64,000 nucleotides of DNA, taken from assembly GCA_963665215.2 (NCBI GenBank), contig CAXXWW010000017.1:434001-498000 (forward strand), given 5' to 3'. Source of the stretch: G963665215 sp963665215 (lineage in GTDB: Bacteria > Chloroflexota > Dehalococcoidia > Lucifugimonadales > CAUZJF01). Positions 16,843 to 26,905 of the stretch are shown here, piece by piece. The notes below the pieces were generated by a model, which made no database searches, was not told the DNA's origin, and saw only the letters and a list, made by a program, of their open reading frames with translations. A program made the translations under genes and the position numbers. Every line of letters starts with the position of its first letter. The stretch's first letter is position 1.

Positions 16843-18162
16843 ATGGAAGATGGAACCGAGGCGATTACCAAGCTGGTATTCCAGCTAGCGGCCATACTGG
16901 TTGCCGCCAAGCTGGGCGGCGAGCTATTTGAGCGCTACCTCAAGCTGCCGTCAGTCCTGGGGGAGTTGGCGGCGGGCATGGTGATCGGACCCTTCGCCCT
17001 CGGGGCTATCGACATCGGCCCACTCGCCGCTGGGGCGATTCACATACCTCAGCTGGGCCCCCTGTTCGAGGACCCGGCCATGGCCGGTGCTGTCGAAGAG
17101 GGATTTACAATCCCAATCTCGGAGTCGCTGTGGTCATTCGCCCAGGTCGGCGCCATCGTGCTGCTTTTCGTCGCGGGCCTCGAGACCGACCTTCGGCAGT
17201 TCTTGCGCTACGCCCGGCCGGCCGCCATCGTCGCGGTCGGGGGCGTGGCTCTGCCCTTCGTATTTGGCCTGGCGCTGACCGTAGCCTTTGGTTTCGCGGA
17301 CAGCTTCACCGACACGAAAGCCCTCTTCATGGGGGCGGTGCTCACCGCGACCTCTATCGGAATCACGGTGAGGGTGCTGGGTGACCTGCGGCGGCTCGAC
17401 ACGCCCGAAGGCGTCACCATCCTGGGGGCCGCGGTCCTGGACGACGTCGTCGGAATCCTCGTGCTCACCATAGTCGTAGGCATCAGCGTCACCGGAGAGT
17501 TCTCAGCCACGTCCGTCGGCCTAGTGGCGCTCAAGACGTTCGGGTTCTGGATCGGTCTTACCGGACTGGGCATCCTGTTCTCCCGCCAAATATCCAACCT
17601 TTTCGAAAAGTTCCAGGTGAGTGGCGCCGCGCTGGCCCTCGCTCTGGCCCTGGCGTTTCTCGCGGCGGCCTTGGCCGAGAGCTTCGGTCTGGCGATGATC
17701 ATAGGTGCATTCTCCATTGGGCTGGCCCTGTCTGGCACCGAGCTTGCCGAGCGTCTGGACGCGCCGCTGAAGGCCGTGTACTCCGCACTGGTTCCGATAT
17801 TCTTCGTGGTCATGGGCATGTTGGTGGACGTGACCGCCATGGGCGGAGTATGGACCTTCGGCCTGGTCATAACGACATTCGCCGTTATCGGCAAGATAGC
17901 CGGCAGCGGACTGCCGGCGCTCCTCGTGGGGTTCAACCGCCGGGGCGCATGGCGGATCGGGGTAGGAATGCTTCCAAGGGGAGAGGTGGCCTTGATCATG
18001 GCGGGCATTGGCGTCAGCTCAGGGGTCCTGGCGGCCGACCTCTACAGCGTGACGATAATGATGACGATCGGGACCACGGCGCTGGCACCAGCGGTCCTCG
18101 CCCTCTCGTTTAAAGGCGATACCTCAGGCCTGCGCGCCCAGACCCAGGCAGAGGAGGCCTGA
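16843..18162 (+). CDS. CPA2-type cation:proton antiporter
   Basis: A 439-aa integral membrane protein with about 11-13 hydrophobic helices. Family landmarks are LPSVLGELAAGMVIGP near the N-terminus, FVAGLETDL, the ion-binding LDDVVGILVL with paired Asp residues in the middle, and the re-entrant LPRGEVALIMAGIGVSSG near the C-terminus. These match Na+/H+ or K+/H+ exchangers of the CPA2 group (KefB/NapA-like). No TrkA-N or universal-stress domain is attached. The transported cation cannot be assigned. Its stop overlaps the start of the next gene (TGATG), so the two are translated together. Confidence 0.92.
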   Translation: MEDGTEAITKLVFQLAAILVAAKLGGELFERYLKLPSVLGELAAGMVIGPFALGAIDIGPLAAGAIHIPQLGPLFEDPAMAGAVEEGFTIPISESLWSFAQVGAIVLLFVAGLETDLRQFLRYARPAAIVAVGGVALPFVFGLALTVAFGFADSFTDTKALFMGAVLTATSIGITVRVLGDLRRLDTPEGVTILGAAVLDDVVGILVLTIVVGISVTGEFSATSVGLVALKTFGFWIGLTGLGILFSRQISNLFEKFQVSGAALALALALAFLAAALAESFGLAMIIGAFSIGLALSGTELAERLDAPLKAVYSALVPIFFVVMGMLVDVTAMGGVWTFGLVITTFAVIGKIAGSGLPALLVGFNRRGAWRIGVGMLPRGEVALIMAGIGVSSGVLAADLYSVTIMMTIGTTALAPAVLALSFKGDTSGLRAQTQAEEA

Positions 18163-21056
18163 TGGCCGGCGAGCCCGTTCCATCGGACACACGGGCCCTG
18201 GTGGAAGACCTGCGCCGTGACGTCTCCGGCGAGGTCCGGTTCGACAAGATGACTCGCGTCCTTTATAGCACCGACGCGAGCATGTACCAGATCGAGCCCA
18301 TCGGAGTGGTCATCCCCAGGAGCGACGAGGACGTCGTCGCCGTCGTTGAGACCGCAAACCGGCACGGCGTGCCGGTGCTTCCACGAGGAGGGGGCACGAG
18401 CCTGGCCGGACAGGCGGTGGGTCACGCCATAGTGATCGACTTCTCGAACTACATGAGGAGCGTCCTGGAGGTAAACGCCGAGGAGGGCTGGGTGCGGACC
18501 CAGCCCGGCATCATTCTTGACGAGCTGAACCATCATCTAGAGCCCCACCGGCTGCACTTCGCTCCCGACCCGAGCACCAGCAACCGGGGGAACGTGGGAG
18601 GAGCGCTGGGCAACAACTCCTGCGGCGCCCACTCCATCGTGTGGGGCAAGACGGTCGATAACGTCCAAGAGTTGCGGGTGGTCCTATCCAACGGCGACCG
18701 GGCAACGCTGGGCCCCCTGGACGGCGAGCATCTGGAAGCCAAGATGCGCGGCGACAGCCTCGAGGGAGAGATCTACCGCAGCCTTCGGGCGATCGGGGAG
18801 GCCAACCGCGACGAGGTCCTGGAACGGTATCCCAAGATACAGCGCCGGGTCTCCGGCTATAACCTGGACGAGCTCACGGGAGGAGGCGGATTCGACATGG
18901 CCCGGTTCGCGGTGGGCTCCGAGGGCACACTTCTGACCATCACGGAGGCCACGCTGCGAATCGTGCCGCGCCCGAGATTCAAGGCCCTGGCGGTGCTGCA
19001 CTTCCGGGAGCTGTCCGAGTCGATGGAGGCGACGATTCCCATCCTGGAGCTGGAGCCGGCGGCCGTCGAGCTGGTGGACAGCATGATAATCCGCCAGGCA
19101 CGGACCAACCTGGAGTACTCTCGGATGATGGACTTTGTCCAGGATGACCCCGAAGCCCTCTTGATAGTCGAGGTGGTCGGGGAGTCCGAGAACGAGCTAT
19201 CGTCCAAGCTTGACCTGCTGGAGCAGCGGATGAACCGGGCCGGCCTGGGCTACGCGGTGCGCCGAATCGTCAGCCCCCAGGGACAGGCCAGCGTATGGGC
19301 GGTGCGGAGGGCCGGGCTGGGACTCATGATGAACGTGCACGGAGAAGCCAAGCCGCTTCCCTTCGTCGAGGACACGGCGGTCGCGCCTGAGGCGCTTCCT
19401 GAGTATGTGAGACGGTTTAGTCAGATCGTGCAGGACCACGGCACCACTGCGGGCTACTACGGACACGCCAGCGTCGGGTGCCTGCACATCCGGCCGCTGA
19501 TAAATCTGAAGCTCCCGGAGGACGTCGACCGAATGGTCTCTATCGCGACACAGGTCAGCGACCTGGTGCGGGAGTACGGTGGCGCCATGAGCGGCGAGCA
19601 CGGCGACGGCCTGGTGCGCAGCGTATGGAACGAGAAGATGTTTGGCTCCCGCCTCTACGAGGCTTTTCGCCAGGTCAAGCGGGCCTTCGACCCCAACGGC
19701 ATCATGAATCCAGGCAAGATCGTCGACTCCGCCCCCATGACCGAAAACCTGCGCACCGGACCCGGGGCACGCAATCTGGACCTGAAGACGGGCTTCGCGT
19801 TCTCTGAGGAAGGCGGCTTTGCGTCCGCCATAGAGATGTGTAACGGCCAGGGGGCCTGCCGGAAGCTGGACGGGACCATGTGCCCGTCCTACATGGTGAC
19901 GCGGGACGAAGAGCACTCGACCAGGGGTCGGGCCAACGCTTTGCGTGCCGCGATCTCCGGCTCGTTGCCCGTGGACGCCCTCACCGGCAAGCGGCTGTAC
20001 GATGTCCTGGACCTGTGCCTGGAATGCAAAGGCTGTAAGGCCGAGTGCCCTTCCAACGTCGATATGGCCAAGCTCAAGTACGAGTTCCTTTACCGCTACC
20101 ATAGGACCAACGGCTACACGCTGGGAGACCGGATATTCGGCAACATATCAGAGCTCAGCCAGCTGGGCTCATTCTTCGCGCCTTTTTCCAACTGGACACT
20201 GAGGTCCGGCGCGTTCAGAGAGCTGCTCGAAAACCTGGCGGGCATCGACCGCAGGCGGAGCCTGCCCTCTTTCGCCAGCCAGACCTTCACCCAGTGGTTC
20301 AAAGTCCGGGGCGGGTCTCCGGCATCGAGTGCGACCAGGGGACAGGTGCTCCTGTTTGCAGACACTTTCACCAACTACAACCACCCGAATCTGGGCCGGG
20401 CGGCTACGAAGGTGCTGGAGCGGCTGGGGTACCAGGTCGTCCTGCCGCGGACAAAATGCTGCGGCCGGCCGATGCTCTCAAAGGGTATGATGGACAAGGC
20501 CCGTCGCAATGCGCGCGCCAACGTTGACACCGTGTTCCCCTACATTGAGAGCGGGGCCAAGCTGGTGGGCCTCGAGCCGAGCTGCATCCTCAGCTTCCGG
20601 GACGACTACGTGGACCTGCTCGGCGGCAGCGCCAGAGCGCGTGCGGTGGCCAGCAGCACTATGCTGATAGAGGAGATCGTGTTGCATGCTCGGCAGGACC
20701 GAGAGCTGGACATGCGGTTTACGAGAGAGCCCGGAAAGCTCCTCCTGCACGGGCACTGCCACCAGAGGGCGCTGGTGGGGACTGGAGCGGCGATGGAGGT
20801 GCTACGTTCCATCCCCGGATGCGAGCCTCAGGAGATCCCTTCGGGCTGCTGCGGCATGGCAGGCGCCTTTGGCTTTGAGAAGGAGCACTACGACATATCA
20901 ATGAAGATCGGCGAGCAGGTGCTGTTCAATGCGATACGCTCCGAGGAGGGCGACTTCGACGTGGTGAGCGAAGGGGTGTCCTGTCGCCAGCAGATCGAGC
21001 ATGGGACGGGCAGGAACGCGCGGCACCTGGTGGAGGTCCTGGCGGACTCACTTTAG
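18162..21056 (+). CDS. Fused FAD-linked oxidase and Fe-S oxidoreductase (GlcD-GlcF / D-lactate dehydrogenase-like)
   Basis: This is a 964-aa fusion. Residues about 45-200 are a PCMH-type FAD-binding domain (LPRGGGTSLAGQAVG; GNVGGALGNNSCGAHS). The FAD-oxidase C-terminal domain follows to about 510 (GYYGHASVGCLHIRP; GAMSGEHGDGLVRS). Then come two [4Fe-4S] motifs (CNGQGACRKLDGTMCPSY; CLECKGCKAECPS) and two CCG cysteine-rich domains (TKCCGRPM; SGCCGMAGAFG). Such proteins oxidise 2-hydroxyacids such as D-lactate, D-2-hydroxyglutarate or glycolate and pass electrons to the chain. All cofactor motifs are intact. The start overlaps the antiporter stop and has an AGGAGG ribosome site. The substrate is uncertain. 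Confidence 0.93.
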   Translation: MAGEPVPSDTRALVEDLRRDVSGEVRFDKMTRVLYSTDASMYQIEPIGVVIPRSDEDVVAVVETANRHGVPVLPRGGGTSLAGQAVGHAIVIDFSNYMRSVLEVNAEEGWVRTQPGIILDELNHHLEPHRLHFAPDPSTSNRGNVGGALGNNSCGAHSIVWGKTVDNVQELRVVLSNGDRATLGPLDGEHLEAKMRGDSLEGEIYRSLRAIGEANRDEVLERYPKIQRRVSGYNLDELTGGGGFDMARFAVGSEGTLLTITEATLRIVPRPRFKALAVLHFRELSESMEATIPILELEPAAVELVDSMIIRQARTNLEYSRMMDFVQDDPEALLIVEVVGESENELSSKLDLLEQRMNRAGLGYAVRRIVSPQGQASVWAVRRAGLGLMMNVHGEAKPLPFVEDTAVAPEALPEYVRRFSQIVQDHGTTAGYYGHASVGCLHIRPLINLKLPEDVDRMVSIATQVSDLVREYGGAMSGEHGDGLVRSVWNEKMFGSRLYEAFRQVKRAFDPNGIMNPGKIVDSAPMTENLRTGPGARNLDLKTGFAFSEEGGFASAIEMCNGQGACRKLDGTMCPSYMVTRDEEHSTRGRANALRAAISGSLPVDALTGKRLYDVLDLCLECKGCKAECPSNVDMAKLKYEFLYRYHRTNGYTLGDRIFGNISELSQLGSFFAPFSNWTLRSGAFRELLENLAGIDRRRSLPSFASQTFTQWFKVRGGSPASSATRGQVLLFADTFTNYNHPNLGRAATKVLERLGYQVVLPRTKCCGRPMLSKGMMDKARRNARANVDTVFPYIESGAKLVGLEPSCILSFRDDYVDLLGGSARARAVASSTMLIEEIVLHARQDRELDMRFTREPGKLLLHGHCHQRALVGTGAAMEVLRSIPGCEPQEIPSGCCGMAGAFGFEKEHYDISMKIGEQVLFNAIRSEEGDFDVVSEGVSCRQQIEHGTGRNARHLVEVLADSL

Positions 21057-21154
21057 CCATCGCCGTTTCGCGGGTTGGCGAGGCGTCCAAAGATTGGCCG
21101 AGGGTATATCCAGCGGCCTCATCTTCGTTGTACGCACCGCACTGAGGGGGCGGC

Positions 21155-21721
21155 ATGCGAATACATCTCGTGGCGGCTGGAATCCTTGTGACGCTGATAT
21201 CGGCGGGATGCGGTGGGCCGGCGGACTCGGCGCCACCGCCCGCACAAGAGCCGCCATCCACTGAGCAGGCTCTTCAGCAGCGTGCGGAGGCGGCCGTTAC
21301 GGCCCTTAACGCAGGCGACTGGCTGGGGCTACACGAGCTCCTGAGCCCGCGTATACGTCAAGCGAAGTTTCCATTTGGCCTGGAAGCCGTCCAGACGTGC
21401 CCGCCGAACCAGTTCATCCTGGAGATGGTGACCGGTCTCGCAGACCTGCGAGCACAGGCGGACCTGGACCAAGAGGCGGTGCTAACGTGGAGCGTCATTG
21501 GGGTCACAGTGGACGACAAAGAGATAGGTCAGGTGTATCTGACCGTATCGCACGATGGGGACCCGCTCGACTCCGGCGGGAATCAAATCATCCAACGGTG
21601 GATGGTCCGCGATGCTGAGTGGTGGCACGAAGAGGAAGACTGGCGCGACGGGTGCCCGAAACTGGGGTCCGGCGAGGAAGCCGCCGAGCCAGACGCTCAA
21701 GGGAATGCGAGCGAGTCGTAA
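21155..21721 (+). CDS. Putative lipoprotein of unknown function
   Basis: The 188-aa protein starts with a signal peptide and lipobox: MRIHLVAAGILVTLISAGC, with Cys at about 19, then a Pro/Ser-rich linker. The mature part (about 45-165) has the size and alternation of an NTF2-like or DUF4878-type domain (AEAAVTALNAGDWLGLHELL), a resemblance rather than an assignment. The acidic C-terminus is probably disordered. It is predicted to be anchored on the outer face of the membrane. Confidence 0.75.
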   Translation: MRIHLVAAGILVTLISAGCGGPADSAPPPAQEPPSTEQALQQRAEAAVTALNAGDWLGLHELLSPRIRQAKFPFGLEAVQTCPPNQFILEMVTGLADLRAQADLDQEAVLTWSVIGVTVDDKEIGQVYLTVSHDGDPLDSGGNQIIQRWMVRDAEWWHEEEDWRDGCPKLGSGEEAAEPDAQGNASES

Positions 21722-21791
21722 GAGGCGGCTACCGTTGTCCCGCGGGGACTGAATCGGTGCGCACAATGGCAATTCATCGTAGGAGCGCCAC

Positions 21792-22649
21792 ATGAGCGTC
21801 GAAGCCCTGAGAATCCAAGCCGAAAATCTGACCAAAGTGTGCGATCCCGAGGAGCTTGGGTTTGAGACGACGCAGGAGGTGACGCCGTTGCAGGGGACCA
21901 TCGGCCAGGAGCGAGCGATGAGCGCCCTGGAGCTGGGCCTCGACATCGGCGAGCCGGGTTTCAATCTCTTCGTATCTGGGTTTCCGGGCACAGGCAGGAA
22001 CACCGCCCTGCGCGACCACGTGGAGCGTACGGCGTCAACGAAGCCCATCCCGGCGGACTGGGGATACGTCTACAACTTCCAGGAGCCCTCCCAGCCGGTA
22101 GCGATCAGCCTGCCGTGCGGCTTGATGAAGATGCTCGCTCAGGACATGGAAGACCTCCTCGGCAGCTGTCGGCGAGAGATCCCCAACGCCTTCGAGAGTG
22201 ACTACTATAGGCACCGCATGGAGGAGGTGATGAAGAGTATCCAGGACGAGCGACAGGCTATGACCTCCCAGATGGAGAAGGCGGCCCGCGAGGCGGGGTT
22301 CTCCCTCAGCTCCACGCCTGCCGGCGTCACTCCCGTGCCCATCAGGGAGGGGGAGCCGATGACTCAAGAGGACTATGGCGCTCTGCCGGAGGAGGAGCGG
22401 GAGCAGTTGACGAAAAAGGCGGAGGAGGTCCAGCACTCCCTCGGACACACGCTGGCAGAGATAAGGCGTCTGAACAAGGCGGCCGAGCAGCGGTCGACGG
22501 AGGTGGACAAGGAGGTAGTCCTCTTCACGCTCACACCGATAATCGACGAACTGCAGTACAAGTACGCCGAATATCCATCTGTTGTCGAGTACCTGGACAA
22601 GGTGGAGGCGGATATAGTCGAGCACCTTGAGGTCTTCAAGCCACGAGCT
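21792..22649 (+). pseudogene. Lon-like AAA protease, 5' part, interrupted by IS256 copy 2
   Basis: This is the N-terminal 286 codons of a LonB/LonC-like (COG1067) AAA protease. It begins MSVEALRIQAENLTKVCDP and has the degenerate P-loop FVSGFPGTGRNTAL, where Arg replaces the usual Lys, then a long charged helical insert. The frame reaches ...VFKPRA and then runs into the IS256 end, which supplies a premature stop at 22673. The other half is at 24019-25619. Removing the IS plus one copy of the duplicated CACGAG target joins the halves in frame into about 816 codons. Both halves otherwise look healthy, so the disruption is probably recent. Confidence 0.88.
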
Positions 22650-24018
22650 GAGGTATCTTCAAAAAGTGTGTAAACAGTCAGGCGGTGTACCCTCTCTCTG
22701 AACAACACGGGCTCGAGGCCCAAGAGAGGAGATAGACCGCCCATGAGGAAGGAAAGCACTGAGAGTAGGTCGAAGTCAAGGCCGGAGTGGGAGCAGTTGG
22801 AGGATTGTGTGCGAAGCCAGGTCCAGAGGCTGATCCAGGAGTTGCTGGAGGAGGAGGTGACGGCGTTTCTGGGAAGGGCGAAGTCGGCGCTCAGATCCGA
22901 CTCGGACTCAGATACCGGCTATCGGAACGGATACGGCAGAGCCCGGAGGCTTACGCTGAGTTCGGGAACGATACAGCTGAGGCGGCCGCGAGTCCGCGAT
23001 ACCGAGGAGCAGTTCGAGAGCCGGCTGCTGCCGCTGTTCGTCAACAGGACCAGGAAGGTTGCTGAGTTGATCCCCGAGCTGTACCTGCACGGTCTATCCG
23101 AAGGCGACTTCGATCTGGCTTTGCGGGGGCTGCTGGGAGAGGACGCACCGGTATCGGCGAGCACGGTGGCCCGGTTGAAGGATAAGTGGAACGATGAGCT
23201 TGCCCAATGGCGCAGCCGGCCCCTCGATGACCTGGAAGTGGTCTACATGTGGGTGGATGGAGTCTACGTCAAGGCTGGTCTTGAGAAGGAGAAGGCGGCG
23301 GTACTGGTGGTGATGGCGGCCCTGAGCGACGGGAGCAAGGTGGTGGTGAGCGCTGTTCCCGGATACAGGGAGTCCACAGAGAACTGGTCCGAGGTGCTCA
23401 GGGACATCAAGCGCCGGGGCTTGAGCTGCCCGAGGCTGGTGGTTGGAGACGGACACCTGGGCATCTGGGGAGCTCTGCGCAACGTCTATCCGCAGGCGGC
23501 AGAGCAACGCTGCTGGAACCACAAGATCGTAAACGTGCTCGCCAAGCTTCCAAAGCGACAACAGGACCAGGCCAAGCTCATGCTGCGTACTATCCCCTAC
23601 GCGCCGACTCGGACAGAGGCTGAGCGGCTCAGGACGGTGTTCACCAGGTGGTGCGGCGACCATTCCTACGAGGCGGCCTCAGAGGCCTTGGAGCGGGACT
23701 GGGAACCGCATGGTCACCTTCTATGACTTCCCAAAGGAGCACTGGGGGCACCTTCGCACGACGAACCCGGTAGAATCACCCTTCGCGGCCCTCAGGCTTC
23801 GGACCGATGCCGCCAAGCGCTACAAGAGGGTCGATCGGGCGATAGCGGTGATCTGGAAAATGTTGATGGTCGCCGAACAGCGCTTCAGGCGTCTGAAGGC
23901 CCCTGAGTTGATCGAAGACGTCTATCTCGGTGCACAGTATGCGGATGGAATCGCCATTGAATCAACGGCTGAGAAGGTCGCCGCCTGATGTCGTTTACAC
24001 ACCTATTGACGTAACTTC
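22650..24018 (+). mobile_element. IS256-family insertion sequence, copy 2, inside the Lon-like gene
   Basis: At 1369 bp it is one base longer than the intact copies because of the extra A that breaks its transposase. The flanks are CACGAGCT (22642-22649) and CACGAGAA (24019-24026), a target duplication matching at 6 of 8 positions. The right terminal bases read GTAACTTC instead of GTAACCTC. The element is in the same orientation as the interrupted gene. Confidence 0.92.
22743..23988 (+). pseudogene. IS256-family transposase, copy 2, frameshifted
   Basis: It is the same protein as copy 1 up to about residue 322. An extra A near 23704 (GGGAACCGC instead of GGGACCGC) then shifts the frame, so the first part ends at 23726. 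The remaining 92 codons, including the catalytic Glu in NPVESP, continue in another frame at 23710-23988. This copy is unlikely to be active on its own but could be mobilised by the intact copies. Confidence 0.93.
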
Positions 24019-25619
24019 CACGAGAAGAGCCGGCCCCTCAGCCTATGGGACTGCCCGGCGCAGCCAGTGACGAGGAGATATTTGTAAGGTATCGAGTCAA
24101 TGACCTTGTTGACAACACCACGTGCGAAGCAGCCCCCGCGGTCTTCGAGCACAGCCCGACGTACTACAACCTCTTTGGCCGCATAGACTACCAGGCCCGC
24201 ATGGGTGCCCTCTCCACAGACTTCACGATGATCAGGGCGGGCTCCATGCACACGTCCAACGGCGGTTACCTGGTCTTGCAGGCCCGAGACCTGCTTAGCA
24301 GCGCGCTCTCCTGGGAAACGCTCAAAAGGACGTTGAGGAGCAAGGAGATCAGAATCGAGAACATGGGGGAACAGTACAGTCCCCTCCCCTCTGCCACACT
24401 ACGGCCTGAGCCAATCCCTTTCAATGCCAAGATCGTATTGGTCGGCTCACCTGAAATCTTTCGCCTGCTGCTAACAGGCGACGAGGACTTCCGCAGATAT
24501 TTCAAGGTCACCGCAGACTTCGACACGATGATGGAGAGGACGCCCGAAAACCTCCAAAAGTATGCGTCCTTCGTATCGGCCCGGTGTCGAGACAGCGCCT
24601 TGAGGCCCTTTCACAAGAGTGGGGTCGCGCGGGTCATAGACTACTCCAGCCGGCTGGTAGAGCACCAGGAAAAGCTCACTACGCGGTTTATGGACATCGC
24701 TGAGATCATTACCGAGGCGGACTACTGGGCCGGCAAGGACGGTGGGGACGCAGTCACGGGTGACCATGTGAAGAGAGCAATCGAGCAGCGCCAGTACCGC
24801 TCCAGCCTGACGGAGGACCGCCTGCGGGAGCTCATCGAGGATGGAACGATACACATCGACACGGAGGGGGAGGCCGTTGGGCAGGTCAACGGCCTGGCCA
24901 TCATTTCGATGGGGGACCACGCCTTCGGCAAGCCGAGCCGCATTACGGCCAGGGTGTCGCTGGGACGCGGACAACTCGTCAACATCGAGCGGGAGACCCG
25001 CATGAGCGGGAGGATCCATGACAAGGGGTTCATGATCCTCACGGGCTACCTTCAGGGCAGGTACGGAAAAGACAAGCCAATGTCCCTGTCCGCGAGTATC
25101 GGGTTTGAGCAGACGTACTCGGAGGTCGACGGAGACAGCGCTTCGTCCACCGAGTTGTACGCCCTCCTGTCGGAGCTTTCGAAGCTGCCGATCGCACAGG
25201 GCATTGCCGTCACCGGGTCGGTGAACCAGACCGGGGACGTTCAAGCCATCGGGGGCGTCACTCAGAAGATTAAGGGTTTCTTCGACCTGTGCCAGGCCAG
25301 GGGACTGGCCAAGGGTCAGGGCGTCATCGTCCCCAGGGACAACCTGAAGAACCTCGTGCTGAAGGACGAGGTCGTCGAGGCCGTTAAGGCGAAGCTGTTC
25401 CACATCTACGGCGTCTCAACGATAGATGAGGGAATGTCGGTCCTCACAGGAGTGGGCGCCGGGGAGATTCAGGACGACGGAACATACCCCGAGGATACAG
25501 TGAACTACCGGGTAGAGCAGCATCTCAAAGAGATGGCGCAGCAGGCGAGGGAGTTCAGCAGGACCCCGGGCAAGGACGACGACAACCAAAAGGAGAAACC
25601 GGCCGACGGCGAGTCCTAG
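24019..25619 (+). pseudogene. Lon-like AAA protease, 3' part with S16 protease domain
   Basis: This half continues the split gene (…PREEPAPQPMGLPGAAS). The AAA region has the sensor-type DFDTMMERTPENLQKYASFV and SGVARVIDYSSRLVEHQ. The C-terminal S16 protease domain has the catalytic Ser in EVDGDSASSTELYALLS and the catalytic Lys in GGVTQKIKGFFDLC, so the Ser-Lys dyad is intact. An internal ATG at 24045 opens 524 codons, but lacking the N-terminal part the product is unlikely to act as an ATP-driven protease. It ends with a charged tail. Confidence 0.88.
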
Positions 25620-25633
25620 CCGCGCGCCACGTC

Positions 25634-26464
25634 TCAACCTCGGCCGCCGCAAGCGTCGCCATGCGTATCCCCTCCTCGGTCGGAGGAACGCCGCAGGAAG
25701 TGAAGCCTGTCCAGGTCGATTGCGCTCCTCGTCCCCTCATCCATTGCGATTGATCTCAACGCCACCGCCACCTCGTCAACCACAGCCTGCCAAAGCTTCG
25801 CTCCTAGTTCGGCACTGGCGTGGGTCGGGTCACCTAAGACCCCGGTACGCGAGTACCGCCTGAAGTCTATCTTTGGGTCTTGCCAGTCGACCTCCCCGTG
25901 GGCGGGGTCGACGATCTGGTCCGCGCGAACAGATCCCGGCCGGAGATGGAGCGCTATCGAGGTTGCGAAGCTATCGGCATGGCCGCCTGGAACGGACGGG
26001 TCGCCAATTCGGCACCAGATATCATGGTAGGGCAGGCCTGGTAGATAGCACTTAGCCTTGCCTGCATATTCGCTGTTGAATCGACTGACCGTGTCGCGTA
26101 GGTCATGGCCTCCGCAGCCGCGCCAGACTACGATGCGGTGGAAACCCTGCTCGGCAAGGGAAGCGAGCGTCGCGAAGACGAACGAGTTGTGGAGCTCACC
26201 GGGGATATCCACGTAGCCCGCGGAGTAGCTGCGATGCTCTGGCGTTGGACCAAAGGGAATGGCAGGTAGTACCAGCGACTGTACCTCGAAGTCGCTCGCC
26301 GCCTTTTCGGATGCCGCCAGACAGACCCGCTCGACAAACCATGTATCGAAGTCCACCGGCAAGTGTGGCCCCTGTTTCTCAGTGCACCCGGTTGGAACGA
26401 TGGCCAGAGAGCCGTGGCTCGCCCGCTCGTGAATCTCCTCGTAGGTCAAATCGCCGTATCGCAT
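25634..26464 (-). CDS. Creatininase-family protein with altered metal ligands
   Basis: A 276-aa member of the creatininase/MftE-like amidohydrolase family. Its fold motifs are clear: PTGCTEKQGPHLPVDFDTWF (24-43), RIVVWRGCGGHDLRD (110-123) and VPGGHADSFATSIAL. Canonical members have E-Q-H-G-P-H-L-P and N-G-H-G-G-N, where the His residues bind metal. Here the first is Gln31 and the second Cys117, while Glu29, Asp38/40 and His162 remain. Metal binding or chemistry may therefore differ. It is convergent with the Lon-like gene, with stops 15 nt apart. No substrate can be assigned. Confidence 0.83.
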   Translation of the reverse strand: MRYGDLTYEEIHERASHGSLAIVPTGCTEKQGPHLPVDFDTWFVERVCLAASEKAASDFEVQSLVLPAIPFGPTPEHRSYSAGYVDIPGELHNSFVFATLASLAEQGFHRIVVWRGCGGHDLRDTVSRFNSEYAGKAKCYLPGLPYHDIWCRIGDPSVPGGHADSFATSIALHLRPGSVRADQIVDPAHGEVDWQDPKIDFRRYSRTGVLGDPTHASAELGAKLWQAVVDEVAVALRSIAMDEGTRSAIDLDRLHFLRRSSDRGGDTHGDACGGRG

Positions 26465-26587
26465 TGCGCATACATCCTATCAGGAGAACTGAGTTGAACT
26501 GTTGGATTATCATGCCCGTTGTATCTTGCATACGCCTACAGAAGTGTTAACTATCTGCCCGGTCACCCCCGCGGACGGCGAGCCTGC

Positions 26588-26905
26588 TTAGTGAGTCCGC
26601 CTGGGCGTCTGCGCTCTGTCGCATTCTTGGTGTATTACCCTGTTGCTAGTGATCTGCTGGTAGTCAATAAATTTCGACCCTGAGTGACTCATGGGTGGCT
26701 GATGGTCCAATGTCCAGTTTCCCTTTGAGCCATCCGCGTCGAGCCCACATTCCGCACATCTCCCCTGTTGTTTTGACAAAAGCCAAGCCCGGTACTGCGT
26801 CCTCAATGGGCGAAGTATTGCTCCGCCCGGACTTAGGTAGGTCCTCGTTAGATATATAGGTAGCCGGACTTCGTAGTACCCGCCTGTCTCTTTCCGTACA
26901 CGGTC
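26588..26905 (-). pseudogene. HNH-endonuclease domain protein, 5' truncated by IS256 copy 3
   Basis: The minus strand is open from the IS boundary at 26905 to TAG-type end near 26588. It reads …KETGGYYEVRLPIYL… and then a zinc-ribbon HNH domain: RAWLLSKQQGRCAECGLD, NWTLDHQPPMSHSG and ITSNRVIHQECDRAQT. The C-x2-C, D-H and H-x2-C positions fit an HNH nuclease of the type found at the end of group II intron reverse transcriptases. The beginning of the gene is missing at the IS edge. A short TTG-started product (72 aa) is still readable but is probably a remnant. Confidence 0.7.
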
